From positions 1 through 44,905 of the forward strand of contig CAMCTX010000007.1 in the NCBI GenBank assembly GCA_945878715.1: 44,905 nt of DNA. The letters run 5' to 3'. Of the stretch, positions 25,692 to 34,817 are shown piece after piece. Position 1 is the stretch's first letter. Each line of letters starts with the position of its first letter. Below the pieces are notes generated by a model. It searched no databases. It saw only the letters and a list, made by a program, of their open reading frames with translations, and had not been told where the DNA came from. The translations under genes were made by a program, and so were the position numbers. The DNA is from Legionella genomosp. 1 (GTDB lineage: Bacteria > Pseudomonadota > Gammaproteobacteria > UBA6186 > Azoamicaceae).

Positions 25692-27121
25692 ATTTTGAGA
25701 GCGCACGTGTTTTGATTGTAGGCGATGTGATGCTTGATCAATACTGGCATGGCAAAACATCGCGCATTTCGCCGGAGGCACCCGTGCCTATTGTGCATAT
25801 CAAAGCCAAAGATGAGCGTCCTGGTGGGGCTGCCAACGTGGCTTTAGGGGTGGCAGCATTGGGTGCCAAGCCTTATTTATTAGGTTTGGTGGGTGAAGAC
25901 ACGGAAGCCCATAGTTTAGAAGCGTTGTTAGCCAAGCAGGGAATCGCTTGTCATTTACAGCGTCTCGCAGGCGCACATACCATTAAGAAACTGCGCGTTT
26001 TGAGTCGTGATCAGCAAATCGTTCGCTTAGATACGGAAACGACATTTGTCTTAGATGAAGACTTACGAATCGTATTGTTCCAACACTATCAAGCAGCCCT
26101 TGCCCATACCGATGTTGTGGTCTTATCCGATTATGGTAAAGGCACTTTGTTTGAACCGGCCGCTTGGATAGCAGAAGCACGTGCACGCGGGATCCCCGTG
26201 ATTGTTGATCCCAAATCGCTGTGTTTTTCCGATTACCGGGGTGCGAGTGTTTTAACACCGAATCTGAAGGAATTTGAGGCAGTGGCAGGTGTTTCTGAGA
26301 CCGTTGAAGAGATGGTTGAAAAAGCCGAACAGTTATTAGATCGTCACACGCTAGAGGCGATGATTATTACCCGTTCTGAGCAGGGATTATCGGTGATTAG
26401 CAACAATGAATCGGTACAACATCTGCAAGCGATCGCGCGTGAGGTGCATGATGTGACGGGTGCAGGCGATACCGTGATTGCCGTTTTAAGTGTGGCCTTG
26501 GCTGCAGGCTTTAGTTTGGTTGATGCTGCACGTTTAAGTAATGTGGCTGCGGGGGTGGTTGTTTCGAAGTTGGGGGCTGCAACGGTCACGGTTGCCGAAT
26601 TAGAAAAAGCCCTGATACAAGATCAAAACTTACCTTTAGGCGTGATGGAAGAAGAAATTTTAATGCGGGTTCTTTACTTAAGCCGTCTGTCGGGTGAGCG
26701 TATTGTGTTTACCAATGGCTGCTTTGATATTTTACATGCAGGTCATGTGATGTACTTGGAGCAAGCCAAACAATTGGGTCATCGGCTTATTGTGGGGGTT
26801 AATAGTGACGATTCTGTGGCTAGGCTTAAAGGGCCTACAAGACCTATTAATACATTAGAAGATAGAATGCATGTTTTGGCTGGATTACGATCGGTCGATT
26901 GGGTCGTACCTTTTTCAGAAGATACCCCGGAGCGATTAATTCAGGCCGTATCGCCCCATGTGCTTTCGAAGGGTGGCGATTACCAAGATATAAATGCTTT
27001 AGCGGGTGCACAACATGTACTCAGTCAAGGGGGTGAAGTCCATTTACTGGGTCTGAAAGAGGGCTGTTCTACCACGCGTACGATTGCCAAAATGCAGGAC
27101 TCTTCAGAGACTACGTTATAA
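25655..27121 (+). CDS. hldE: Bifunctional heptose-7-phosphate kinase / heptose-1-phosphate adenylyltransferase
   Basis: HldE makes ADP-heptose for the neighbouring heptosyltransferases. The N-terminal ribokinase-fold domain (about 1-320) has VLIVGDVMLDQYWHGKTSRISPEAPVP and the anion-hole DVTGAGDTVIA. The C-terminal nucleotidyltransferase domain (about 345-488) has FTNGCFDILHAGHVMYLEQA and ends LKEGCSTTRTIAKM. Both domains look intact and the 488-aa length is usual. It starts within the end of the glycosyltransferase gene, with AAGGGG upstream. Confidence 0.97.
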   Translation: MFSTGFKPIHGLNFESARVLIVGDVMLDQYWHGKTSRISPEAPVPIVHIKAKDERPGGAANVALGVAALGAKPYLLGLVGEDTEAHSLEALLAKQGIACHLQRLAGAHTIKKLRVLSRDQQIVRLDTETTFVLDEDLRIVLFQHYQAALAHTDVVVLSDYGKGTLFEPAAWIAEARARGIPVIVDPKSLCFSDYRGASVLTPNLKEFEAVAGVSETVEEMVEKAEQLLDRHTLEAMIITRSEQGLSVISNNESVQHLQAIAREVHDVTGAGDTVIAVLSVALAAGFSLVDAARLSNVAAGVVVSKLGAATVTVAELEKALIQDQNLPLGVMEEEILMRVLYLSRLSGERIVFTNGCFDILHAGHVMYLEQAKQLGHRLIVGVNSDDSVARLKGPTRPINTLEDRMHVLAGLRSVDWVVPFSEDTPERLIQAVSPHVLSKGGDYQDINALAGAQHVLSQGGEVHLLGLKEGCSTTRTIAKMQDSSETTL

Positions 27122-27152
27122 CACGGATAGTCATAGGGCTTTGCACGCGGTA

Positions 27153-27338
27153 GTGTGCTGTGTGGACATTCACTACAAACAATTTCGTGCAAAAATCTAT
27201 TTCTCGGCTGAAACCGATTCATTCTATGGTGAGGTCTTGGACGTTCCCTGGCTTATATCTTTTCAAGCCAAAGATTTGCAGGAGGCCAGGGTTTTGATGA
27301 TCGAGGCGCTTGAGCGCTATTTAGTAGTCTTGTGCTGA
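27153..27338 (+). CDS. HicB-like fragment
   Basis: About 60 residues match the N-terminal half of HicB antitoxins: KIYFSAETDSFYGEVLDVPW, then ISFQAKDLQEARVLMIEALERYL. HicB pairs with the HicA mRNA interferase. The reading ends just after that helix (VVLC), so the C-terminal DNA-binding part is missing, and no HicA gene is present on either side. Start candidates are GTG at 27153 or 27162, without a good ribosome-binding site. It is squeezed between hldE and waaA in the same direction. It is either a remnant of a lost toxin-antitoxin pair or a small solitary domain. Confidence 0.5.
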   Translation: MCCVDIHYKQFRAKIYFSAETDSFYGEVLDVPWLISFQAKDLQEARVLMIEALERYLVVLC

Positions 27339-27359
27339 ATCCGGTGTTAGAATAATTCC

Positions 27360-28685
27360 ATGTCACGTTATTTAGAAATGATACTGCGTTGGATATATAC
27401 CCTGCTTTTTGCCATGGCCGTACCTGTATTGGTGCTGCGACGTTGGTTGAAAGATAGACCCTATCCCGAGGCACGTGGTCGCTGCTTAGAGTACTTAGGT
27501 TTTTACAAACAGCCAGCGTTGCCGGCTGGTGGTGTGTGGATCCATGCCGTTTCTTTTGGAGAATTAGTAGCCGTTTTACCCTTTATACGGGCCTGTGCTA
27601 AACGGTTTCCTACAAGAATCATCATTGTTACCACGACCACGCCTACAGCCTCTGCGCACTTACGCAAAACCTTGGGAAGCTCTGTGGCCCATGTTTATTT
27701 TCCCTATGATCTTCCCTTTTGTATGAACCGTTTTTTACAGTGGTCGCGCCCTGCGGTTGCAATGATTGTAGAAACAGAACTATGGCCTAATTGTCTGGTG
27801 GCTTGTGAAAAAGCCAGGGTGCCAGTATTGATTATCAGCGCTTGTTTATCTTTGCGTTCATGGCGTGGTTACAAGCGCTGTAAACCACTGATCCAGGGAA
27901 TGCTCGATCGCGTTCACACAGTCTGTGCACAGTCTAAGCGTGATGCCGATCGGTTCTTCAGCTTGGGACTGAAAGCGGATAGGCTGATGATTAGCGGCAA
28001 TATAAAGTTTGATCAAACTTTGCCAGAGGGTGCGATTGAACAGGGACTCGCCCTGCGGGAACACTGGGGTAAGAGCAGACCTGTCTTGATGGCAGCCAGT
28101 ACCCATGCAGGCGAAGAAGAAGCGCTCCTAGGCGCTTTTGAAGCCTTAAGACATTCTTTTCCCGATCTCATGCTGGTGATAGCGCCTAGGCGTCCAGAAC
28201 GTTTTGACAGTGTTTATGCCTTAGTCCTTCAAAAAAGTTTTTCGGTGGCACGTAGAAGTTTGGGGCAGTTCCCAAGTCTGGATACTGCGGTGTATCTAGC
28301 TGATACCCTGGGAGAATTAAATCGCCTATACAGCGCTGCGGATATTGTTTTTGTGGGTGGATCCTTGGTACCCATTGGCGGACACAATGTGTTGGAACCT
28401 GCTTTGGTCGGTGTGCCAGTCATGGTGGGGCCGCATATGGAGGATACCTTTGAGAGTATGCAGTTATTACAAAAGGCTGGCGCCTTAATTCAAGTGCATG
28501 ATATCGCGGCTTTGGTAAGTGCTGTAGCCACCTGGTTGGGCGATCCACTTGCACGAAAGCAGGCGGGCGTCGCCGCAAAAACGGTGGTGGAGCGTAATCG
28601 TGGTGCATTGGATAAGACGCTGGCCTGTGTTGAGGCGTGCATCGAAGTGAGTCCTTCTCCCGTTTCACGGCAGAAGGTGGGGTGA
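27360..28685 (+). CDS. waaA: 3-deoxy-D-manno-octulosonic acid transferase
   Basis: WaaA (KdtA) transfers Kdo to lipid A precursor, the step before WaaC. The 441-aa protein has an N-terminal membrane anchor (about 8-25), then GVWIHAVSFGELVAVLPFI, the MIVETELWPNCL block with the conserved Glu-Trp-Pro, SGNIKFDQ, and the GT30 C-terminal GGSLVPIGGHNVLEPALVGVPV...GPHMEDT. No obvious Shine-Dalgarno precedes the ATG. The gene converges on the tolC-like gene and their ends overlap by 21 bp. Whether it adds one or two Kdo cannot be told from the sequence. Confidence 0.96.
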   Translation: MSRYLEMILRWIYTLLFAMAVPVLVLRRWLKDRPYPEARGRCLEYLGFYKQPALPAGGVWIHAVSFGELVAVLPFIRACAKRFPTRIIIVTTTTPTASAHLRKTLGSSVAHVYFPYDLPFCMNRFLQWSRPAVAMIVETELWPNCLVACEKARVPVLIISACLSLRSWRGYKRCKPLIQGMLDRVHTVCAQSKRDADRFFSLGLKADRLMISGNIKFDQTLPEGAIEQGLALREHWGKSRPVLMAASTHAGEEEALLGAFEALRHSFPDLMLVIAPRRPERFDSVYALVLQKSFSVARRSLGQFPSLDTAVYLADTLGELNRLYSAADIVFVGGSLVPIGGHNVLEPALVGVPVMVGPHMEDTFESMQLLQKAGALIQVHDIAALVSAVATWLGDPLARKQAGVAAKTVVERNRGALDKTLACVEACIEVSPSPVSRQKVG

Positions 28686-30026
28686 AGCCCCGGATGAGGG
28701 TGGCTGTTCTAGCAACCCATTAATTTCTAATAAATCATTGGGGTTTAAACTGCCAGCGGCTTGTTTTAATTGCACACTTTGCAAGAAATAATTGTAACGT
28801 GAAGTGGCATAGCTTTGTTCTGCAGCAATCAAGTTCGTTTGTGCATCTAATACATCCACAATCGTGCGAGTACCAATATTAAAAGAGGCCTCTGTGGCAT
28901 CGAGCGCACTTTTATTGGAAACAATGGCTTGTTTAAGCGCTGTTGCCTGGCTTATCTGTGTTAAAACGCCCGCATAGTTTTGACGGCTTTGACTCTCAAT
29001 GGTTTTGTATTGGGTCTCCAGATCTTTTTGAGCCTGTTCATAGACATGCACAGCTTGTCTGGTTTGCGAATTCACCAGACCACCGCTAAACAGCGGCATG
29101 GTGACTTGTAAACCAACAACCCTCGAAGTATTGCGCGGTGCGAAGGGTGTGCTGCCGGCACGTTCTAGGCTACTACTAACATTTAAAGAGGGTAAATGGC
29201 CCGCTTGGCTAAGGTTTATCTTTGTGCGTGTAGCCTCGGTTTGGTAACGTAGGGCTTGTAGTTGAAAATTGTGTGTTAAAGCACTTTGTACCCAGTCTTC
29301 CGGCCTTTGTGGTTTTGGGGGCGCCAGTTGAATATTTTTACGCAAGGATCTTAAGGTTTTTACGGGTTGGCCGGTGATCTGCCGGAGTTGCTCCTTAGCA
29401 TCTTGCACACCATTGCTGGCTGCAATCTCTTGTGCGTAGGCACTGTCTCTTTTTGCTTTGGCAATTTGCACATCGGTAATGGCAATAAGCCCTACTTTAT
29501 AACGTTGTTGGGTTTGATCCAAATATTTATCTAAGGCCTTACGTTGTGCATGGGTAAAGGTTAAGGCATCCGCCGCGCTTAAGACATTAAAATAGCCTTG
29601 TACCGTACGGACCATCAGATCTTGTTCTGCGGCCGCATAGGTAGCATGGGCGGCTTTTACTTGCTGCGAGGCCTGATGAAACTGGACCCATTGTTCGTAA
29701 TAGAACACCGGTTGTGTGAGTGTTAAACCATAAGTTGTCTGCTCATAACTTGCATTGCGGATAGGCGTTTGAGTGCCCGTGGCTGCCGTGGCCGTTGTCG
29801 TGGTTTTATTTGAAGGGTTTAGCGTGGCGCCTACTTTGGGTAAAAAGCCTGCCAAGGCTTGGGGTTTGGCCTCGACAGCGGCCAGTTCAGCTTGCCGGGC
29901 AGATTGTAAAACGGGATCATTTTGTTGTGCGACTGCATAAATCTGAAGCAGATCATCGGCCCATAAGGGTGGGGAGATCCCCCCGATCAGCAATAACAGG
30001 TATAAAGGTCGCACAATCGATTGCAT
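28665..30026 (-). CDS. tolC: TolC-family outer-membrane channel
   Basis: This is an outer-membrane factor of the TolC family: a signal peptide (MQSIVRPLYLLLLIGGISPPLWA), then DLLQIYAVAQQNDPVLQSARQ, the inner repeat, and the TolC-like second repeat with NFNIGTRTIVDVLDAQTNLIAAEQSYATSRYNYFLQSVQLKQAAGSL. TolC trimers form a barrel and alpha-tunnel that exports drugs and proteins with inner-membrane pumps. An in-frame TTG at 30053 would add nine residues before the signal; I prefer the ATG at 30026. It is divergent from an RND adaptor/pump operon, sharing a gap of about 145 bp, so the three probably work together. Confidence 0.92.
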   Translation of the reverse strand: MQSIVRPLYLLLLIGGISPPLWADDLLQIYAVAQQNDPVLQSARQAELAAVEAKPQALAGFLPKVGATLNPSNKTTTTATAATGTQTPIRNASYEQTTYGLTLTQPVFYYEQWVQFHQASQQVKAAHATYAAAEQDLMVRTVQGYFNVLSAADALTFTHAQRKALDKYLDQTQQRYKVGLIAITDVQIAKAKRDSAYAQEIAASNGVQDAKEQLRQITGQPVKTLRSLRKNIQLAPPKPQRPEDWVQSALTHNFQLQALRYQTEATRTKINLSQAGHLPSLNVSSSLERAGSTPFAPRNTSRVVGLQVTMPLFSGGLVNSQTRQAVHVYEQAQKDLETQYKTIESQSRQNYAGVLTQISQATALKQAIVSNKSALDATEASFNIGTRTIVDVLDAQTNLIAAEQSYATSRYNYFLQSVQLKQAAGSLNPNDLLEINGLLEQPPSSGASPHLLP

Positions 30027-30170
30027 CTCTTCATTGTGGTCTATGGTGTTCAAGGGCGCAACCCATTTTTATAAGGGTAACAAAGCGGATTGCCTGACTC
30101 AGTTCAGATTCCTGTTTTTGTGAAAATAAAGTACAATGAGCCTTTAATATTAACAAAAAGAAGGTAAGTA

Positions 30171-31103
30171 ATGGGTACTAAAACCCCAAAGATCGGGTCT
30201 ATAGAAGCTAAAAACCTTCGAAAACATCGTGTTTTAGCCTATGCCTGCTTGGCTTTGATAGTTTTAGGTTTTTTTGGAAAGCCCTTGTATAAGCGCTTGT
30301 TAGCGCCTAAACCACAAACGGAGCTCGGATTATCTGTACAAACCATTCGTGTGAAGGCAGCGCCTATCACATTATCGCTGCAAACCGTTGGGGTTTTAGA
30401 ACCTAAAAAAAGCTTAATGCTTAAGACGGCAATTGCAGGGCGCGTAGAAACGCTTAAGGTAGAAGCAGGCTCTTGGGTAGAGCAGGGCACCCTCTTAGCC
30501 GAAATGATTGGTGCCCCGCCCCTTAAAGCACCTTTTGCAGGTTATCTGGGTGATTGGTTAGTCAAAGTGGGTGAGCATGTCCATGCAGGTACGGCGCTTA
30601 TTCAAATTGTGGATAGCATCGATTTGTGGGTGTCTTATAAGATCCCAGAATACTATGCTTCCCATCTGGCATTAGGCCAAAGTGTTGTTTTAAAGATCCG
30701 TAATACGACTGAGACTGATCAAAGTGTGAGTGGTTCTGTAGTGTTTATTGCACCTGTAGTCGATCCAAAAACCCATACCATTTCAATCAAAGCCACCGTA
30801 GAGAATCCAAACCATGATTTGTGGCCAGGCATGTTTGCACAAGTAGACCAAAATCTTAATACGATTCCGGATGCTTTGGTCATTCCAGAAGCATGTCTCA
30901 TTAAAACCCTAGAAGGTTATGAAGTGTTGATGATTACAGAGGGAAAATTGCAAAAGCGTTCAGTAACAGTGGGTGCAAGGCAAGAAGCGCGGGCACAAAT
31001 TCTATCGGGCTTAAGTCTGAATGATGCAGTCGTGCTTACCAGAACGTATGCCTTAGAAGAAGGACTAAGGGTCGTGGCTGAGGACTGGACAGGAGACTGG
31101 TGA
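30171..31103 (+). CDS. RND efflux periplasmic adaptor lacking the alpha-hairpin
   Basis: The 310-aa membrane-fusion protein has an N-terminal membrane helix (about 21-37), a lipoyl domain split into AIAGRVETLKVEAGSWVEQG (87-106) and LKAPFAGYLGDWLVKVGEHV (118-137), a beta-barrel domain (about 150-225) and a membrane-proximal domain. In most adaptors 60-90 residues of coiled coil separate the two lipoyl halves; here only about a dozen residues (TLLAEMIGAPP) do. The tunnel-contacting hairpin is therefore absent, as described for Borrelia BesA. An AAGGT lies before the ATG. The pump gene follows after one base. Confidence 0.92.
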   Translation: MGTKTPKIGSIEAKNLRKHRVLAYACLALIVLGFFGKPLYKRLLAPKPQTELGLSVQTIRVKAAPITLSLQTVGVLEPKKSLMLKTAIAGRVETLKVEAGSWVEQGTLLAEMIGAPPLKAPFAGYLGDWLVKVGEHVHAGTALIQIVDSIDLWVSYKIPEYYASHLALGQSVVLKIRNTTETDQSVSGSVVFIAPVVDPKTHTISIKATVENPNHDLWPGMFAQVDQNLNTIPDALVIPEACLIKTLEGYEVLMITEGKLQKRSVTVGARQEARAQILSGLSLNDAVVLTRTYALEEGLRVVAEDWTGDW

Positions 31104-31104
31104 G

Positions 31105-34104
31105 ATGGCTTCTTTTAGCCTTTTTGTGCGTCGACCTGTGTTGGCTACAGCGCTTAATCTAGTCTTATTGATTCTGGGTTTGGTATCCTATCATTATTTA
31201 GAATGGCGCCATCTTCCCAAAACAGAAAGTCATGTTTTTCAAATTTATACCGCGTATCCTGGTGCGAACAGTGCAGCTATTGAGCGTCAACTCACCAAAC
31301 CGCTGGAAGATGCCCTAGCCAGTTTAGATGGCATTAAAAGTTTAGAAGGTAACAGCGAAGATGGTTCCAGTACTATTGTGGTTCATTTTAGACCTGGGGT
31401 TCAAAGTGATAAGGCTTTAGCACAAGTAAGGGATCGGGTTTTTAGTGCGGTGAGCACTTTGCCGGAGGCCGTAAAACGTCCTCTGATTCAAGAACAAAGC
31501 CATCGAGACACCAGTTTGCTCTACGTCCTTTTTCAGGACTCTCATCGCAGTGGTGTGGCTTTGGCCGATTATGTGCATCGTATGGTAGAGGATCGCCTGC
31601 GTTTAATCGAAGGTGTTGCTTCCCTTAGTCTGTATGGTGATCAGCGTTATATTGTTTCTATAGAGCCTGATCCAGCTCGTTTACTAGAACATCAAATAGG
31701 GATCCAAACAATTGTTGAGATCTTAAAGAAAGAACGTGTGCTTGCTTCTGGGGGTGAATTAGAAGATTTGGGCGTTAAAGAATCCGTGGTGATTAGTGCG
31801 GCTATAAGCGAGCCTAAAGATTTAGGTCTATTAAGGCTCAAAACGGCTACGGGTGAATGGCTGCGCTTGGACCAGGTTGCAACGATTACCATGCGCAAAG
31901 AAGTCGGAGATTTACGACTTTCTTTAGAAGGCCAAGATGTTTTGCAGATAGGGATTATCCCAAAGGCGCAGGCCAATCCCTTAATCGTTGCTAAAGAAGT
32001 AAAGGCTTTTGTAGAAACATTACAAAAGCAATTGCCCCCTTCTATGACAGCTTCTGTAACCTTCGATGCGACAGAGCCTTTTTTTGAAGCATTTCTTGAA
32101 ATGAAGCATGTTTTATGGGAAGCCTTGATTTTGGTTGCCTTGATCATGCTGATTGCCTTGGGTTCTGTGCGTGCCGCTTTATTAGCGATGATCACTATTC
32201 CATTGTGTCTCATAGGTTCTTTTGTCATCCTTTATGCCTTTGATTTTAGTGTGAATCCCGTTACCTGTTTGGCACTTATTCTATCCATTGGTTTAGTGGT
32301 AGACGATGCGATTGTTGTGATTGAAAATATTGATCGACATTTAAGACAGGGTCAAAAAACCCTAGAAGCGGCCAAAGCAAGTATGCAAGAAATCAGCTTT
32401 TCCATTGTGGGGATGACGCTTATTTTGGCGGCTGTTTATATGCCCTTGCTGTTTCAGGCCAATGATGCCTCAGTTATTTTTAAGGAATTTGCTTGGACCT
32501 TGGCGGGTAGTGTTTTAATCTCGGGTTTTGTGGCCTTAACCTTAACGCCTGCTTTATGTGGAAAATATTTTCGAGCAGGATCTGAGCAGCAGGGATATTG
32601 GGGTTCTCTAGAAAATCATTATCAAAATATTTTGAGCGTTCTAGTTCTGCATCCTAAGAAAATAGCCTTGGCTTTATTGCTGTTTGCGGGGCTTTCTGTA
32701 GGGGGGTTGCAGCACCTACCCTCTGAACAAATACCCGTGGAAGATGAGAGCTATTTGAGTGGAATGATTATGTCAGACAATATTGTACCATCTGCGGTTC
32801 AAAAAGGGTGGCAACAATCGGTTGGCGCAATACTTGAGCAGATCCCCGAAAAAGAAAAAGTGATGTTTTGGCAGTATAGACAATGGCATGGTTGGTTTTT
32901 GGTTTTAAAATCCCCTAAAGACCGTCAACGTAGCATTCAAGCTATACGTAGCGATCTAACGCAGAAGCTGCGCAGCGTCGTGGGGCCTTTAGTCACGGTG
33001 AATACAGAATCTGCTATGGGTGATAACAATGCCATGAAAGTGATCATACAATATGCAGGGGATCCGCTGGTATTATCTAAGGCCTCTCAAGCGATCATGG
33101 TGGATCTACGAAAACAACCGGGTGTTCAGGGGGTGAATTCCGATCAACCTCCGGATCTGGTGCGTCTAAAAGTGGCCGTCGATCGTGCTTTGGCTTCAGA
33201 ATTAGGTGTTGGGGTGGATGCTATTGAAGATACGATATTTACCCTTTTAAGCGGTCGTAAAGTGAGCGATTTTTATTTTGAGGGTTTAGATTATGATGTA
33301 AAAGTAAGGGCAGCTCCAAGCTTACGTACAGAAGCATCCGATCTCAATCGTTTCTTTGTGGCAGGCTCAGAAGGACAGTGGGTACCCCTTGGAACCGTGG
33401 TGCGATTAGAACACGAATTAAGCGCAAGTCAGATTAAACATTATGATCGTGTCAGAGGCATTGCACTGAGCCTCAATCTTAAGGCAGGTGCCGATCTAGA
33501 TACCGTGATCAAAGGTATTGCGCCCATTATGAAACGCCATTTACCCATGGACGCACAGTACCATTTTGCAGAACAATTAGAAGCCTACCAAAGTGGTTCG
33601 AAAACAGCGTTGTGGACTTTTTTATTGGCTTTGGCCTTTATTTACTTGGTATTGGCAGCTTTGTTTGAAAGCTTTGTGGATCCTTGGATTGTGTTGCTCA
33701 CAGTCCCCTTATCGTTAGGGGGGGCGGTGGCTGCATTGTTTTTATATGGAGGCACGAATAATGCCTACACGCTGATTGCTTTGATGACCTTAATGGGGCT
33801 TATTGCCAAGCATGGTATTTTGATTGTGGATTTTGCCAATCGTTTAAGTTTAAGAGAACCGCTAAGCGAGGCAATTGTGCATGCAGCGGTAGCACGTTTA
33901 AGACCTATTCTTATGACGACCTTGGCTATGATAGGGGGCGCTGTACCTTTGGTGTTTAGCGTGGGTGCAGGGGCGGTTGCTAGACAACATATTGCTTGGG
34001 TGATTATTGGAGGCATGTTGATGGGTACGGTATTTTCTTTATTCGTAGTCCCTGTGATCTATGCTTGGGTTAAGGATCATCAAGGAGTCGAATGCAATGC
34101 CTAA
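31105..34104 (+). CDS. RND efflux pump permease (AcrB/MexB superfamily)
   Basis: The 999-aa protein has the complete RND plan: a first helix at 12-30, a large periplasmic porter loop starting LPKTESHVFQIYTAYPGANS, six helices, a second loop and six more helices. The proton-relay aspartates lie in SIGLVVDDAIVVIENIDRH and the matching lysine in LMGLIAKHGILIVDFAN. It pumps drugs or other compounds with proton uptake. Closest in style to the MexK/AcrB-like HAE1 group; substrates cannot be predicted. It is coupled to the adaptor upstream, and its stop overlaps the nudF start (ATGCCTAA). Confidence 0.95.
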   Translation: MASFSLFVRRPVLATALNLVLLILGLVSYHYLEWRHLPKTESHVFQIYTAYPGANSAAIERQLTKPLEDALASLDGIKSLEGNSEDGSSTIVVHFRPGVQSDKALAQVRDRVFSAVSTLPEAVKRPLIQEQSHRDTSLLYVLFQDSHRSGVALADYVHRMVEDRLRLIEGVASLSLYGDQRYIVSIEPDPARLLEHQIGIQTIVEILKKERVLASGGELEDLGVKESVVISAAISEPKDLGLLRLKTATGEWLRLDQVATITMRKEVGDLRLSLEGQDVLQIGIIPKAQANPLIVAKEVKAFVETLQKQLPPSMTASVTFDATEPFFEAFLEMKHVLWEALILVALIMLIALGSVRAALLAMITIPLCLIGSFVILYAFDFSVNPVTCLALILSIGLVVDDAIVVIENIDRHLRQGQKTLEAAKASMQEISFSIVGMTLILAAVYMPLLFQANDASVIFKEFAWTLAGSVLISGFVALTLTPALCGKYFRAGSEQQGYWGSLENHYQNILSVLVLHPKKIALALLLFAGLSVGGLQHLPSEQIPVEDESYLSGMIMSDNIVPSAVQKGWQQSVGAILEQIPEKEKVMFWQYRQWHGWFLVLKSPKDRQRSIQAIRSDLTQKLRSVVGPLVTVNTESAMGDNNAMKVIIQYAGDPLVLSKASQAIMVDLRKQPGVQGVNSDQPPDLVRLKVAVDRALASELGVGVDAIEDTIFTLLSGRKVSDFYFEGLDYDVKVRAAPSLRTEASDLNRFFVAGSEGQWVPLGTVVRLEHELSASQIKHYDRVRGIALSLNLKAGADLDTVIKGIAPIMKRHLPMDAQYHFAEQLEAYQSGSKTALWTFLLALAFIYLVLAALFESFVDPWIVLLTVPLSLGGAVAALFLYGGTNNAYTLIALMTLMGLIAKHGILIVDFANRLSLREPLSEAIVHAAVARLRPILMTTLAMIGGAVPLVFSVGAGAVARQHIAWVIIGGMLMGTVFSLFVVPVIYAWVKDHQGVECNA

Positions 34105-34711
34105 TCGGTGGAAACCCAGTTTTGAGACTCAGGACGTCAAGGTCTTAGAGACCACACACTGCCATCAGGGATTTATAAAGATAGATAGACTATCCATGCA
34201 GTTTTCGCTTTTTAAGGGGGGCCTTAGCGAACCTGTGTTAAGAGAAGTGGCCAAAAGACCCTCAGCCGTCGCAGTGTTGCTCTATGATCCCGAACACCAG
34301 CAAGTTGTGATGATTGAACAATTCAGAGCAGGGGCCGTTTATACAGCACACAGCCCTTGGCTTTTAGAAATAGTAGCTGGGGTGATTGAATCCAGCGACA
34401 CGCCTGAACAAGCAGCTGTGCGTGAAGTGTTTGAGGAAACGGGTTTGAACATTTTGTCCTTAATACCTATTTGTCATTATTTACCCTCGCCGGCCATTTT
34501 GAGTGAGACTGTTTTTCTCTATTGCGCGACCGTGCATGCACCCAAAAGTGGTGGTATTTTTGGTCTTGCTGAAGAAGCCGAAGATATTAAAGTACATGTT
34601 TTTTCTACCCAAGAAGCTTTTGAACATTTAGCCTCAGGCCATATTGTGAGTGCGCCCGCATGGATTGCATTGCAGTGGCTTCAGCGCCAGATCGACCAAA
34701 AAACCCTCTAG
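34097..34711 (+). CDS. nudF: ADP-ribose diphosphatase (Nudix family)
   Basis: NudF hydrolyses ADP-ribose to AMP and ribose 5-phosphate. The 204-aa protein contains EQFRAGAVY and a Nudix box from Gly95 to Gly116, with REVFEETGL intact. The first catalytic-box glutamate (G-x5-E) is replaced by Asp101, a conservative change. The ATG at 34097 is chosen because AAGGAG (34082-34087) lies at the right distance; an upstream start is inside the pump gene. In E. coli nudF also lies beside tolC. A hairpin repeat begins right at its stop codon. Confidence 0.93.
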   Translation: MPNRWKPSFETQDVKVLETTHCHQGFIKIDRLSMQFSLFKGGLSEPVLREVAKRPSAVAVLLYDPEHQQVVMIEQFRAGAVYTAHSPWLLEIVAGVIESSDTPEQAAVREVFEETGLNILSLIPICHYLPSPAILSETVFLYCATVHAPKSGGIFGLAEEAEDIKVHVFSTQEAFEHLASGHIVSAPAWIALQWLQRQIDQKTL

Positions 34712-34800
34712 GGACGCTTATAGCACTTTTATAAGTGTCCCTTAAGTATGAAAAATGGACATTAAGGGACGGCTATAGTATTATTATAAACGTCCCTTAA
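34710..34800. repeat. Pair of related palindromic repeats
   Basis: The first hairpin is AGGGACGCTTATA (34710-34722) with TATAAGTGTCCCT (34730-34742): 13 pairs with one G-U and a 7-nt loop. The second is TTAAGGGACG (34762-34771) with CGTCCCTTAA (34791-34800), plus an inner TATA/TATA pairing. The two share GGGAC...TATAG...TTATAA...GTCCCTTAAG, about 52 bp apart. Neither has a T-tract, so they look like a small dispersed palindrome family placed before the ATPase gene, not a normal terminator. Confidence 0.65.
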
Positions 34801-34817
34801 GGTATAAGGAAGGTCTA

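Noticed and set aside
34710-34742. Rho-independent terminator after nudF
   Set aside because: The hairpin is strong but is followed by CTTAAGTATG and not a T-tract, and a related copy follows it.
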